Below are positions 28,192-37,400 of a stretch of 64,000 nt of DNA, piece by piece. This DNA is from Acidobacteriaceae bacterium (lineage in GTDB: Bacteria; Acidobacteriota; Terriglobia; Terriglobales; Acidobacteriaceae). Position 1 is the first letter of the stretch; every line of letters starts with the position of its first letter. The stretch is taken from positions 1 through 64,000 of the forward strand of contig JANXYB010000014.1 of the NCBI GenBank assembly GCA_025350325.1. The letters run 5' to 3'. The translations under genes were made by a program, and so were the position numbers. Under the pieces are notes generated by a model. It did no database searches. It had not been told where the DNA came from and was given only the letters and a program-made list of their open reading frames with translations.

Positions 28192-29814
28192 ATGTCGCAG
28201 TTCTGTTCGTGGTGCGGAAAGCCATTGCAGCCCGGAGTAGATCGTTGCCCTTCCTGCGGCGGCGCGGTCGCGAGTCCGCCGCCGCAGAATCCCTCCGTTG
28301 CCCCTACGTCTGCGGAGAGCGCTCAGTCCGCAGCGCAGTTCACCCCTGTGAGTGACGCTGTACCGGCCGGACAATCGTCCGCCTCGGCTCCTCCGCCTTC
28401 GGGCAACAATCAATGGGCGCAGGGGCCGCCAAATGGGGACCCGCCTTCGACGCCAACCCGTACCCCCGGCCAGCCTCCGGCACGCCGCTCTCTGTTACCG
28501 ATGCTGATAGGCATCGCGTTGGTTTCCATCCTGCTCGTGAGTGCAGTAATTGTCGGTGTATTTCATGCAGGTAACAAGGTGCGCGAGAAAGCGCCAGCCG
28601 TGGCTCAAAGCATCCCCCCGAATGCCAATGACAAGCGCGTGGATCCGGCGAAGGAAGGACCGTCGGATATAAATGAAGCGTTGCAGGGTGTGCTGAGCGC
28701 ACTGGGCGCAAGCGGTAACGTCAGACCCGTACTTTCGTCAAACGATCCGGTCACCCCATGCAGCAAATCCACTTTTGCAGCGCAGGACAACGCGAAGGTG
28801 CCCTTCAAACCAGGTACTGTGCTTACCACTGCGTGGGGCATCAAATATGAAGATGCCGAAGCCAGAAATTCCATCGACTCCGTTGATGAAGCGACGGTCA
28901 CGACCACCACCGCTTACCAGGCCTATAAGAACGACAACGGGAATATGCGGAAGCCGCAGCCACTTACAAATCAGAACTGCAATAGCGACTATGAGGCTGC
29001 CAGCGGCTATATGACAGGAAATGGTAAAGATTTGCCCCGCCTGATGCACGACGTAACTCGTTTCCGTCTTTCAAACAAGACCTTTCAGGAGATCAAGTCG
29101 AGCGGGCAAACGAACCTTCAATATGTAGACTTCGAGGATGTTCCCAACGGGATAAGGCTGACGCATGAGGGCGGAATGTTTACCCGTGTTGAGCCTCAAG
29201 ACGTGCAGTATCCGATGATCGTAAATGACCAGCGCGTCGACCTGCCGGTGATCCATCTCATGGCACCCATGACCGTGCTTGACGAAGGTCCACAGCCGAC
29301 TACGCAAAGCGTCGGCGAAATCTTCGTTCTGGATGATGCGGCCGATCCCCTGGTTCTGAACTTCAGGCTGAAGAATCCGCTCTATCACAACGGCAACTTC
29401 CGCCTGGAGATCATCAAGATCAACTTCCCAGTAGCGAAGCCGGAAAATGTCCTGGAGAAGCAGTTAATTCAGAAAAAGCGCGCCGTCACCTATGGCATCT
29501 ACTTCGACTTCAACGAAGAGACACTGAAGCCCGAGTCTGAGCCAGTGCTGAACGAGATCGCTCAGGCGATGACCGACAATCCAGATTGGAAGCTGACGGT
29601 GGAAGGCCATACCGATAACATTGGCGTCGATACTTACAACCTGGATCTTTCCAAACGTCGCGCGGCATCTGTGAAACAAGCCTTGGTCAGTCAGTACAAC
29701 ATCGCTCCCGACCGACTGCTCACTGGCGGCTATGGCGCATCGCGCCCGGTGGAAACCAATGACACGCTCGAAGGTCGGGCGCGCAATCGACGCGTGGAAC
29801 TAGTGCGCGAATAG
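28192..29814 (+). CDS. zinc-ribbon, transmembrane and OmpA-like peptidoglycan-binding fusion protein
   Basis: 540 residues. The N-terminus is a double-CxxC zinc ribbon (Cys5, Cys8, Cys19, Cys22) followed by a Pro/Ser/Gln-rich linker, one transmembrane helix (about 101-124) and a periplasmic part. The last 115 residues are an OmpA C-terminal domain (YGIYFDFNEETLKPES ... VEGHTDNIGVDTYN ... LSKRRAASVKQAL), which should bind peptidoglycan. The middle domain (about 150-420) is unrecognised. No signal peptide is present; the single helix probably acts as a signal anchor with the zinc ribbon in the cytoplasm. This would join a cytoplasmic zinc module to the cell wall. The ATG at 28192 has GGAG eight bases upstream. 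Confidence 0.85.
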   Translation: MSQFCSWCGKPLQPGVDRCPSCGGAVASPPPQNPSVAPTSAESAQSAAQFTPVSDAVPAGQSSASAPPPSGNNQWAQGPPNGDPPSTPTRTPGQPPARRSLLPMLIGIALVSILLVSAVIVGVFHAGNKVREKAPAVAQSIPPNANDKRVDPAKEGPSDINEALQGVLSALGASGNVRPVLSSNDPVTPCSKSTFAAQDNAKVPFKPGTVLTTAWGIKYEDAEARNSIDSVDEATVTTTTAYQAYKNDNGNMRKPQPLTNQNCNSDYEAASGYMTGNGKDLPRLMHDVTRFRLSNKTFQEIKSSGQTNLQYVDFEDVPNGIRLTHEGGMFTRVEPQDVQYPMIVNDQRVDLPVIHLMAPMTVLDEGPQPTTQSVGEIFVLDDAADPLVLNFRLKNPLYHNGNFRLEIIKINFPVAKPENVLEKQLIQKKRAVTYGIYFDFNEETLKPESEPVLNEIAQAMTDNPDWKLTVEGHTDNIGVDTYNLDLSKRRAASVKQALVSQYNIAPDRLLTGGYGASRPVETNDTLEGRARNRRVELVRE

Positions 29815-30100
29815 GCTCCTCCGGAGGTTCAACGGCGCCTGAGAAAATGCTCGTCTGAAGTTGCCAAGCATTGAGAGCCTCCCGCGGTGTTGTGCCGACG
29901 GGGCGGGTCTTTCTTTTGCCGTCCTCCCGCCATTCAAGGTAGAAGGTTCCACCCTTGGACCGCTCCGGCTTGCCGCCGATAAGGACCAGTTCGGGCCTAG
30001 GTTTGCCATTCATCCTGACAACCGGGACAAATTGCCATTTGCCCCCCACCGGGCGATACTGTTTAAGGTTGGCCTTGCGGCCAGGCTGCTTACTATCCAT
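29815..30100 (-). pseudogene. N-terminal remnant of a tyrosine-type site-specific integrase
   Basis: Starting at the ATG at 30100, the frame reads MDSKQPGRKANLKQYRPVGG, then KWQFVPVVRMNGKPRPELVLIGG and TFYLEWREDGKRKTRPVGTT. This resembles the N-terminal region of acidobacterial phage-type integrases ahead of the SAM-like core-binding domain. Only about 90 residues remain; the catalytic domain with the Arg-His-Arg-Tyr residues is absent because the frame runs into the 3' end of the OmpA-fusion gene. It sits about 165 bp from tRNA-Gly, so it is probably the residue of an excised or eroded element. Family assignment is from memory of similar proteins, not from a search. Confidence 0.6.
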
Positions 30101-30229
30101 TACTATCCATCGCTTCCGGGCATGTACGGCGTATATTGGTGGGCGGCGCCGATCCGGGTAGTAAATATCCGGTATTTGCCTCAATTTCCTGGGCGTATGA
30201 AGCCGGATGGATCGTAAGTTGGATAGTAA
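30090..30229. repeat. four copies of a 10-bp motif in two inverted pairs
   Basis: TTACTATCCA occurs twice in tandem (30090-30099 and 30100-30109). Its complement occurs twice about 100 bp away, once with one mismatch (tggatcgtaa, 30208-30217) and once exactly (tggatagtaa, 30220-30229). The copies lie between the integrase remnant, whose start codon they overlap, and tRNA-Gly. Recombinase arm sites or an excisionase/operator array are possible explanations. Confidence 0.6.
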
Positions 30230-30265
30230 GGGCTAATCAACCGCGCAAGTGATTGATTCTAATTT

Positions 30266-30340
30266 GCGGGAGTAGTTCAGTGGTAGAACGTCAGCTTCCC
30301 AAGCTGAATGTCGCCGGTTCGATCCCGGTCTCCCGCTCCA
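30266..30340 (+). tRNA. tRNA-Gly (anticodon CCC)
   Basis: Acceptor stem GCGGGAG pairs with CTCCCGC, followed by discriminator T and an encoded CCA. D-arm, a 5-bp anticodon stem (TCAGC/GCTGA) enclosing loop TTCCCAA, and a T-arm with GGTTCGATCC are all present. The anticodon CCC reads Gly GGG codons. An integrase remnant lies on its 5' side. Confidence 0.97.
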
Positions 30341-30382
30341 CAGTCTTGACGCAGGTTCTTGCGGCCCTCCCACATAGGCCTC

Positions 30383-31081
30383 TCAGGATAATCCAGCCAG
30401 AGTTCGCGAACGCTCGAAAATGGCGAGAAACATAGGGCGGGTCAGCTTGCCGGTATTGGTGTTTTGCAGTGAAGGGTGATAACTCGAAATCACCATCAGC
30501 CCGCTAGGCAGAATGCATTCGGCACCATGAGCAAAACTAAACTGCGAACGCGACGGCATATGCATGGTGCGCTGCGCGTGGCTGAGCAGCCCCTCGAATG
30601 CTATGCGTCCGAGGCAAACAACAACTCGCAGGTCGCGCAGCAAATGCAGTTCCTGATCAAGCCAGGGCGCGCAGTTCCGTTGCTCTTCGGGAGTCGGCTT
30701 ATTCTCTGGAGGCGCGCAGCGTACAACAGCGCTGATCCAAAGGTCGTGCAACTTCAGTCCATCATCGCGATGCGTGCCTTTGTCCAGCGAAGCGAAGCCG
30801 GCCTCGTGAAGCACGGAATAAAGGAAGTTGCCCGAGCCATCGCCGGTGAATGGACGCCCGGTGCGGTTTGATCCGTGTGCGCCCGGCGCGAGGCCCAATG
30901 CCAACACGCGTGCATGCGGATCGCCGAACGATGGCACAGGCCGGCCCCAGTATTCCCAGTCGGCATAGGCCCGGCGGCGAACGCGAGCCACCGCAGCGCA
31001 ATGGCTACGCAGGCGTGGGCAGAGTTCGCAAGACACTATGCGTGCGTTGAGAGTATCGAGGGAGGATGGGAGATCCACCAT
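30383..31081 (-). CDS. uracil-DNA glycosylase, family 5 (UdgB type)
   Basis: Removes uracil and other deaminated bases from DNA to start base-excision repair. The family-5 signature is clear: GLAPGAHGSNRTGRPFTGD (about 63-81) and SYHPSLQNTNTGKLT near the C-terminus. Cysteines that would hold a 4Fe-4S cluster are at 18 and 21 (CELC), with further Cys residues in VVRCAPP (about 121) and RNCAPW (about 136). Length of 232 is usual. It converges on tRNA-Gly, 43 bp away. It is the nearest upstream neighbour of the nucleobase-metabolism genes but acts on DNA, so the link may be accidental. Confidence 0.92.
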   Translation of the reverse strand: MVDLPSSLDTLNARIVSCELCPRLRSHCAAVARVRRRAYADWEYWGRPVPSFGDPHARVLALGLAPGAHGSNRTGRPFTGDGSGNFLYSVLHEAGFASLDKGTHRDDGLKLHDLWISAVVRCAPPENKPTPEEQRNCAPWLDQELHLLRDLRVVVCLGRIAFEGLLSHAQRTMHMPSRSQFSFAHGAECILPSGLMVISSYHPSLQNTNTGKLTRPMFLAIFERSRTLAGLS

Positions 31082-31272
31082 ATGTGTATTTTAGGTCATC
31101 GGACGGGTAAGTTTGACGGGCAGCAAGGCGACTTGTCGCAGCCAACCTCATGAATATCTGCGTTAAAAAAACGTGATCATGAAGGCACGAAGAGCGGGAC
31201 ATCCTGCGCCGCTTTGACAGCGAGTTCGAAACTGCAGCAATAAATTCCGAAGCGTTTCGTGATCCGCGCGAG

Positions 31273-32457
31273 TTATTGCGAAGCCGTTGCCCGTGCAGCG
31301 CGAACTTCGCAGAGGGGCTTGCCGCTCGCAGCCCCAATTGTCTTTTGGATCTCAGCCAGAATCGAGAGCGCAATCGCGGCGGGTGTATCTGCGCCAAGGT
31401 CAAGGCCGGTCGGCGCATTGATGTTTGCCAGCCATTTTTCGGCATGATCAATCGGGCACGCAATACCAAGCAGGCGCGCTGCCTCTATCAACACCTCGCG
31501 CGTTCTGCGTTGCGGGCCTAAGACACCGAGATATGCCAGCGCAGGCTGTGAATCGCTCAGAAGAGAAGCAAGAATGCGAGTGTCCTGCTCGAAGCTGTGG
31601 GTCATAACGACGGCGGCATCGGTTGACTGTAAATCAAGATGAGTTAACGCCGCCTCCGGCAGGTCGGCTATCGGCAACACCTTGACAACATCTGCGTTGC
31701 TAAAGCGTTCTTTCGTGGCAAGGTGAGTGCGACCGTCGAAAACTGCTACCAACCATCCCAATTCACGCGTCAGGTTTACAAGCGGCCTCGCGTCGTCGCC
31801 AGCGCCGAAGATACACAGACATGGTCGAGCCGGACGATAGTCAGACCAGATGTGCGTCGCTGTTCCATCAATAGAAACGATCTGGTCGATTGAAGCTGCG
31901 CGTGAGGACGCTACGTCTGCGGCATCTTGGATAATTTCGAGGAGTGTCTTTGGCTCATTAGTCGAGGCCGGCTGCTGAAAAACAGTTAATGGCAGCGCCG
32001 AATTATTTCTGGTTGCGATGTGGTGTTCGCCGGTGAAAGCTCTCTGACCTATATTGGGTCCGTCGAGGATCGTGGCGATCGCTAGGGGCGTACGCCGATT
32101 GAATGCTTCTTCAAGGGCACTCAGCAACGGTGCGGCGGTTAGACGGCGCTCAAGGAACAGAAAGACTACCCCACCGCAGCCGGAACCAAAAGGCATGTCG
32201 CCGTCATCTTCCACGGTCGAGTATCGCTCCACCACCGGTCCAGACTCGGTGAGCCACCATGCGCGGCGCGCCACCTCGGCTTCTAGACATCCACCGCTGA
32301 CGGTGCCCGCACGGCGGCCGTCGCGTGCTATTAACATGCGCGCGCCGGGCTTGCGGTAGCTCGGTCCCTGCACGGCGACAATCGTCGCCAGTACATAGTC
32401 CGCACCGCTTTCCCTTAACTCGCGCCACAGGGGCAAAACGTGTTCGAGATCTGTCAT
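31273..32457 (-). CDS. XdhC/CoxI-family molybdenum-hydroxylase maturation factor
   Basis: XdhC-type proteins bind molybdenum cofactor and help insert the sulfurated form into xanthine dehydrogenase and related hydroxylases. The N-terminal XdhC_CoxI domain (PLWRELRESGADYVLATIVAV and GTVSGGCLEAEV) and the C-terminal XdhC Rossmann domain (CLCIFGAGDDARPLV, then VVMTHSFEQDTRIL and YLGVLGPQRR) are both present in 394 residues. No hydroxylase subunit is in this window. The MocA-like protein at 40.9 kb is a plausible functional partner. Confidence 0.9.
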   Translation of the reverse strand: MTDLEHVLPLWRELRESGADYVLATIVAVQGPSYRKPGARMLIARDGRRAGTVSGGCLEAEVARRAWWLTESGPVVERYSTVEDDGDMPFGSGCGGVVFLFLERRLTAAPLLSALEEAFNRRTPLAIATILDGPNIGQRAFTGEHHIATRNNSALPLTVFQQPASTNEPKTLLEIIQDAADVASSRAASIDQIVSIDGTATHIWSDYRPARPCLCIFGAGDDARPLVNLTRELGWLVAVFDGRTHLATKERFSNADVVKVLPIADLPEAALTHLDLQSTDAAVVMTHSFEQDTRILASLLSDSQPALAYLGVLGPQRRTREVLIEAARLLGIACPIDHAEKWLANINAPTGLDLGADTPAAIALSILAEIQKTIGAASGKPLCEVRAARATASQ

Positions 32458-32662
32458 CTATTCACAATCTTTGTCAAACTTCCAGGACCCTCAACTGCAA
32501 TAACTGTTCGATGCTGGCGGGCAACTTGCCGGTGCGAACACCCGTCGCATGACTAAGCATCTGCATCCTGCAGGGACAAGCGGTCGTTTTTGCGCATTCA
32601 AAAGTGCCGCACCCGTAGGGCGGAATCAAGCGCATTGCCTCACCGCGCTCGTTCGCAGTGGA

Positions 32663-33652
32663 TTAGATGTTCAGGAGCGCTTTCATGGCCGGCACATACC
32701 GGTCGCCGGCCGCAGCATCGGGCGGAAATGCCTCATTGAGAGCGCGATGTATTTCCGGCGTAAGTACGACTTCAATTGCAGCTGCATTCTCCTCGATGTA
32801 CTTGCGGCGTTTGGTGCCGGGGATGGGGATAATATCTTCACCTTGCGCTAGCACCCATGCCAGCGCGAGCTGACTAGGAGTTAGATGCAGCTCTGCCGCC
32901 ATTGCGCGGACCTTGTCGACCAGCTTCAGGTTACGCGTGAAGTTCTCGCCTTGAAAGCGCGGGCTGGAGCGTCGGTAGTCGTCCGATTCAAAATCGTCAG
33001 GGCTTTTGAATGCGCCTGTTAAGAAGCCGCGCCCCAGCGGACTATAAGCCACAAAGCCAATACCGAGGCGACGGCAAAGCGGAATCAGCTCGGGCTCGGG
33101 ATCGCGTGTCCATAAGGAGTACTCCGTTTGCAAAGCGGTAAGGGGATGAGTGCGGTGGGCGCGCTCGATGGTCGCCGGCGCGGCTTCTGACAAACCGAGG
33201 AAGCGTACCTTGCCCTCCTCGACCAGCCGACCCATCTCGCCTACGGTTTCTTCGATGGGCGTGTTTGGATCAACCCGGTGCTGGTAATAGAGGTCGATGG
33301 TCTCGATGCCCAAACGCTTGAGGCTGCCCTCGACTGAGCGGCGAACGTAGGCGGGACTGCCATCAACGCCGCGCCGGGTCGGGTCGTTGGGATCGCGCAC
33401 GATGCCGAATTTTGTGGCGACGAGGAACTTGTCTCTACGGGAGTGGATTGCAGTACCGACCAGCACTTCGTTGGTATGAGGCCCGTATACGTTGGATGTG
33501 TCGAGGAAATTGATGCCCAGTTCTAATGCGCGATCAATCGTAGCCAGAGATTCGCGATCGTCACGACCTCCGTAAAATTCGCTCATCCCCATACAGCCCA
33601 ACCCAATCGCCGAAACCGTAGGTCCATTCTTGCCTAATTTGCGGAACTTCAT
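32663..33652 (-). CDS. aldo/keto reductase
   Basis: NADPH-dependent carbonyl reductase with a TIM-barrel fold, 329 residues. The catalytic tetrad is visible: Asp and Tyr in [19 protein letters not shown] (about 48-66), Lys in FLVATKFG (about 80), and His in [10 protein letters not shown] (about 123). The start [24 protein letters not shown] and the late cofactor segment [20 protein letters not shown] are typical of the AKR13/YajO-like class. The substrate is unknown. It is divergent from the deaminase at 33933 and does not obviously belong to the nucleobase genes on either side. Confidence 0.92.
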   Translation of the reverse strand: MKFRKLGKNGPTVSAIGLGCMGMSEFYGGRDDRESLATIDRALELGINFLDTSNVYGPHTNEVLVGTAIHSRRDKFLVATKFGIVRDPNDPTRRGVDGSPAYVRRSVEGSLKRLGIETIDLYYQHRVDPNTPIEETVGEMGRLVEEGKVRFLGLSEAAPATIERAHRTHPLTALQTEYSLWTRDPEPELIPLCRRLGIGFVAYSPLGRGFLTGAFKSPDDFESDDYRRSSPRFQGENFTRNLKLVDKVRAMAAELHLTPSQLALAWVLAQGEDIIPIPGTKRRKYIEENAAAIEVVLTPEIHRALNEAFPPDAAAGDRYVPAMKALLNI

Positions 33653-33932
33653 AGCATTCCCCTTCCAGTAATTTCTTTCATCGGCCGAGGCAGCACTATT
33701 CCAACGTACATCTTCGAGTGCACTTCAAGTCAAGCCCTCTCAAGCGTGCGTGCAGTGGCTTCTGGTATAGCGCAATCAGTATGTCAATAGAAGCAATAAG
33801 ATGCTCGAATCCAGCTATGAAACTGTCGATCGGCTCTCTGGAGCGTGCGTGATGGCACAGCAAACAATAGCACCGGGCAATACCGTCCAATGCCACCGCC
33901 ATCCCGTATGATCAACAACCGTGAGGAACCTT

Positions 33933-34415
33933 GTGAAAGACGGCGAATGCACTCAGTTCACATCGGACGCGCAACGGTATGAATGCATGCTCAAGGTGGC
34001 TATCGAGGAAGCGAAAGCCGGACGTATCGAGGGCGGAATTCCCATCGGTGCCGCAATTTTTAGAAAATCGGGCGAGCTTTTGAGCCGGGGTCACAACCGG
34101 CGCGTGCAGCACGGAGACCCGAGTATCCACGGGGAGACCGACGCTTTTCGGCGCGCCGGTCGCCAAACCAGCTACCGCAATTTGATCATGGTAACCACGC
34201 TGGCTCCGTGCTGGTATTGCAGCGGGCTGGTACGACAATTTCGATTTGGCACGCTTGTGGTTGGCGAGAGCCGCACGTTTTCAGGCGGTATCGATTGGTT
34301 GCGCGAAATCGGAGTTGAAGTGATCGATCTCGACAACCACGAGTGTCGCGAGCTGATCGAAGGCTACATCGCCGGGCACCCCGAGGTTTGGAACGAGGAT
34401 ATAGGCGAGGTTTAG
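33933..34415 (+). CDS. cytidine/deoxycytidylate-type deaminase, cytosine-deaminase-like
   Basis: Zinc-dependent deaminase of the CMP/dCMP fold. The zinc and proton-shuttle motif HGETDAFRRAG and the second zinc motif PCWYC (in TTLAPCWYCSGLVRQF) are intact. The arrangement is closer to yeast-type cytosine deaminase than to TadA, so it may convert cytosine to uracil for the pyrimidine-reduction genes downstream. The GTG at 33933 has GAGG seven bases upstream. A GTG at 33921 would add four residues. Length is about 160 residues. Confidence 0.82.
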   Translation: MKDGECTQFTSDAQRYECMLKVAIEEAKAGRIEGGIPIGAAIFRKSGELLSRGHNRRVQHGDPSIHGETDAFRRAGRQTSYRNLIMVTTLAPCWYCSGLVRQFRFGTLVVGESRTFSGGIDWLREIGVEVIDLDNHECRELIEGYIAGHPEVWNEDIGEV

Positions 34416-34436
34416 AGCTTTGTATTGCTCTTTGAG

Positions 34437-37400
34437 TTAGAAGTCGAAGTGCAACGACATTTGAATCTGCCTTGGACTACCGATGGTGTGTGTGACGATG
34501 CCTAAGCCCGACGGACACGCATAGAAACCCTCCACCACATTTCCTGTTCCGCAGCCTGTGGATTGGACCTGCTTTGGCGCGCTTTCGCTGGAGTTGGGGG
34601 ATTGCGGGAACGGGTTGTAGCCAGCGTTCTGCGTCACTTCGTTACCCGGTACGTCGAGGCTTGTTGTGTTGGTCAGATTGTAGACGTCAAATGTAAATTT
34701 CAGATTGTACTTTTCCCTGAAGCTGGCAACTTTGACCAGCGAGACGTCGGCGCGTTTCTGGAACGATTGGCGGAAAATGTTGCGCTGCCCACTGGTGAAG
34801 CCGGTTTCGTAAGGATCGGTAGTTGGAATTGCGCCATTCAGTCCACCTGCGGGCAGCAAGGGAAGCGTGAAGCAAGACGCTTTCAAAGCAGCTTGACCGC
34901 CTGAGGGAGTCCATGCCCCTGATGCATGAGTCAGCGCATTCTTTGGCGTACAGCCCGGGGCGAGAGGAACAATGGGGTTGGTGATGCCGTCGGCGGTGGA
35001 GTAATAGATGCTGCCGATCGCACCTGAGAAATCGATGATGCTGTAGGGTTGACCGCTCTGCAATACGGTGAGCCCGATCAATGACCAGCCGTCGACTAAC
35101 TTGCCTTCTAACGACCTCTTTTGAGCCAAGTCGGGCACCCGGAAAACATAGTTGAAATTGATTACATGGGTGCGATCGAAGTCGGCCGAGCCATAGCCGC
35201 TACGCAGGTTGAGCGGATTGTTTCCATTATAAAAAAGACCAAGTCCGCTTTGCTCGTCGAGAGCGTGCGAATAGGTGTAGGACGCGCCGATCTGAATGCC
35301 GTGGCTCATACGCTTTTCGACATGCGCTTGAAGCGCGTTGTAAGCGTCAATGCCGGCGGCTTTGTACGTGATCGACTCGGCCGCGTATCCGATATACGGG
35401 ACACGCAAGTCAACATTCCCGCCTTCGTAGTTCGCCTGGTAGAAGGTGCCATCCGGCAAAGTCACATTGCCTACGTTATAGCCGTAGCTGTAGTTCTGCT
35501 GATAGGGGCTACCGCCGAGGGTCGGGTTTGACGCGGAAGCGATATTCGGTTGGTTAAATGGAACCGGAATGATCTGGTGCCGTCCAAGATTGCCGACATA
35601 TCCTAATTCGATCGCTATATCATTGCGCGGCTGCCACTGAATATCCAATGTGTAGTTGATGGTGTAAGGCAGTTTGTTTCCCCGGTCGTAGACACCAAGA
35701 GAAATCGGTTGGCCGTTGTTGATAAGGTCCGACGCGCCTGAGCCGGTATTGGCTATGCTGTAGGCATTCGGAAGATAGTTCGCAAGATCGGACGCCTTCG
35801 GATTGGATGGAGCAGTGTGCTGCAGCACTGTGCCGTAGGGATTCTCAAGGTTGCCGGTAACGTCTGTCGGAGGTCCGGTTGGTGGCCCAAAGCCACCATT
35901 GCCCCCGCATGTCGGGATGTAGAACTGATATAGCGATTGCGAAGTAGTGGGGCAGCTCGAAACATTCACAAAAGGTAGCTGCTGATTCACTCCGAAGGGG
36001 CCGCCGGTTACAGTGCCGATAGCGTAGCCGGGAGAGAAGTAACTGAAAAGCTCTCCGCGGTCGTAGTAGATGCCACCACCCGCACGCACAACAACCTTGT
36101 TATGCAAGTGCGCGGGTTGCCATGCCGCTCCGATGCGCGGAGCGATGCCCCATTGGCGCCCCGTGAGGGTGGTGGCGCTTACACCAGCCGTACCGTTTGC
36201 ATTATTGCCACCAATGATCAAGCCGCTATTTTCGATGGTGTCGGTGGCGACATCGTATTTGTAACGGGCGGGGTCGAAGTTGAAGATGCGGCCGTATTTC
36301 TCGGTCAAACCGCCATCCCAGTCATAGCGAAGTCCTGCAGTGAGCGATAGTGTGGGAGTTACCTGCAACTTATCTTGCAGATAAGTGCCAAGCTGGTTGG
36401 CCCGGTAGTAGCGGCTCGCGTTCCCTTGTAAGAACGATGTAACGTAAAAGCCTGTCGCGGAGCTTCCCGGCGATACATAGCCCTGGATCATTTGGCTAAA
36501 GTCGTCTGTCGCCACCGTCCCGGTTCCCGTGCGCTTATCAATTGTGTTGAGTTGTGTGTAGCTGTAATTAGCACCAAAACTGAACGTATGCTTGCCAATC
36601 GTCCAGATTGCATTGCCAGAGGGCGCAAGACGATTCTGGAAGACGCCGGTGTTCGCGGCCTGTCCTTCTGCGTTTGGGCCGATATTGAGAATGGCGGAAG
36701 AAAGTCCTGCCGGTTGATAGTCACCCAGCACGTTGTATACCGAGATGCCCGGGAAGTATTTCGAACCGAAAACGTTGATAGAGCCTGTGCCTGCCGCGCC
36801 GCCAGGAATGGAATTGGGGCCGAAAGGCTGTTCATTGTTGCCGTAGATCTTTTCGCGCAAAATGCCAAAGGTCTGCGTCGTGCTGAGATTGGGCTTGATG
36901 ATGAGGCTATTGGTGATTGAAAAGACTTGCGCTCCTGCATCAAGGTGTTCAGTAAAGCCTGGCACGCTTGAGTAAGCGTAAGGGGCGATCGTCGGATCGT
37001 GCTGATAGTAGTACTTCAAAGAAAGCGTGTCTTTTGTACTGGCGTTGTAATCGATATCCGCGATGCCCAGGTCAGCCTTGAATCGGCCTGTACCGGGCAG
37101 GAACGCGTTGTCCAGGTGCGCAGCGGATGGAGTCTGTCCACGCGCAGAAAGAGCGTCGTTAGGGATCAACCATTTGCCTGGCTCTCCCGGCAGGGCTGGC
37201 GAGTTGAAGAGGGCCAAGGCCGTGTGATCGATTTGCGCACTGCTGATTGGGGTGCAACCAAAGTTTGCTTGATCGTAGGCGCTGCAAAACGAATTGTTCG
37301 AGATCGCCGCCAGGCCATCTGCTGAGCGATCGTCACTCAAGCCGACCGGGACGTCGAGAAAGGAATCTCCGATTTCCTGATCTGAAACATGCAAATGTTG

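Noticed and set aside
33696-33902. Minus-strand frame of 68 codons between the aldo/keto reductase and the deaminase
   Set aside because: No ribosome binding site, no family resemblance; short frames are expected at this G+C.
34240-34270. TGGCACG sequence resembling a sigma-54 -24 box
   Set aside because: It lies inside the deaminase coding sequence and has no -12 match, so chance is the simpler explanation.
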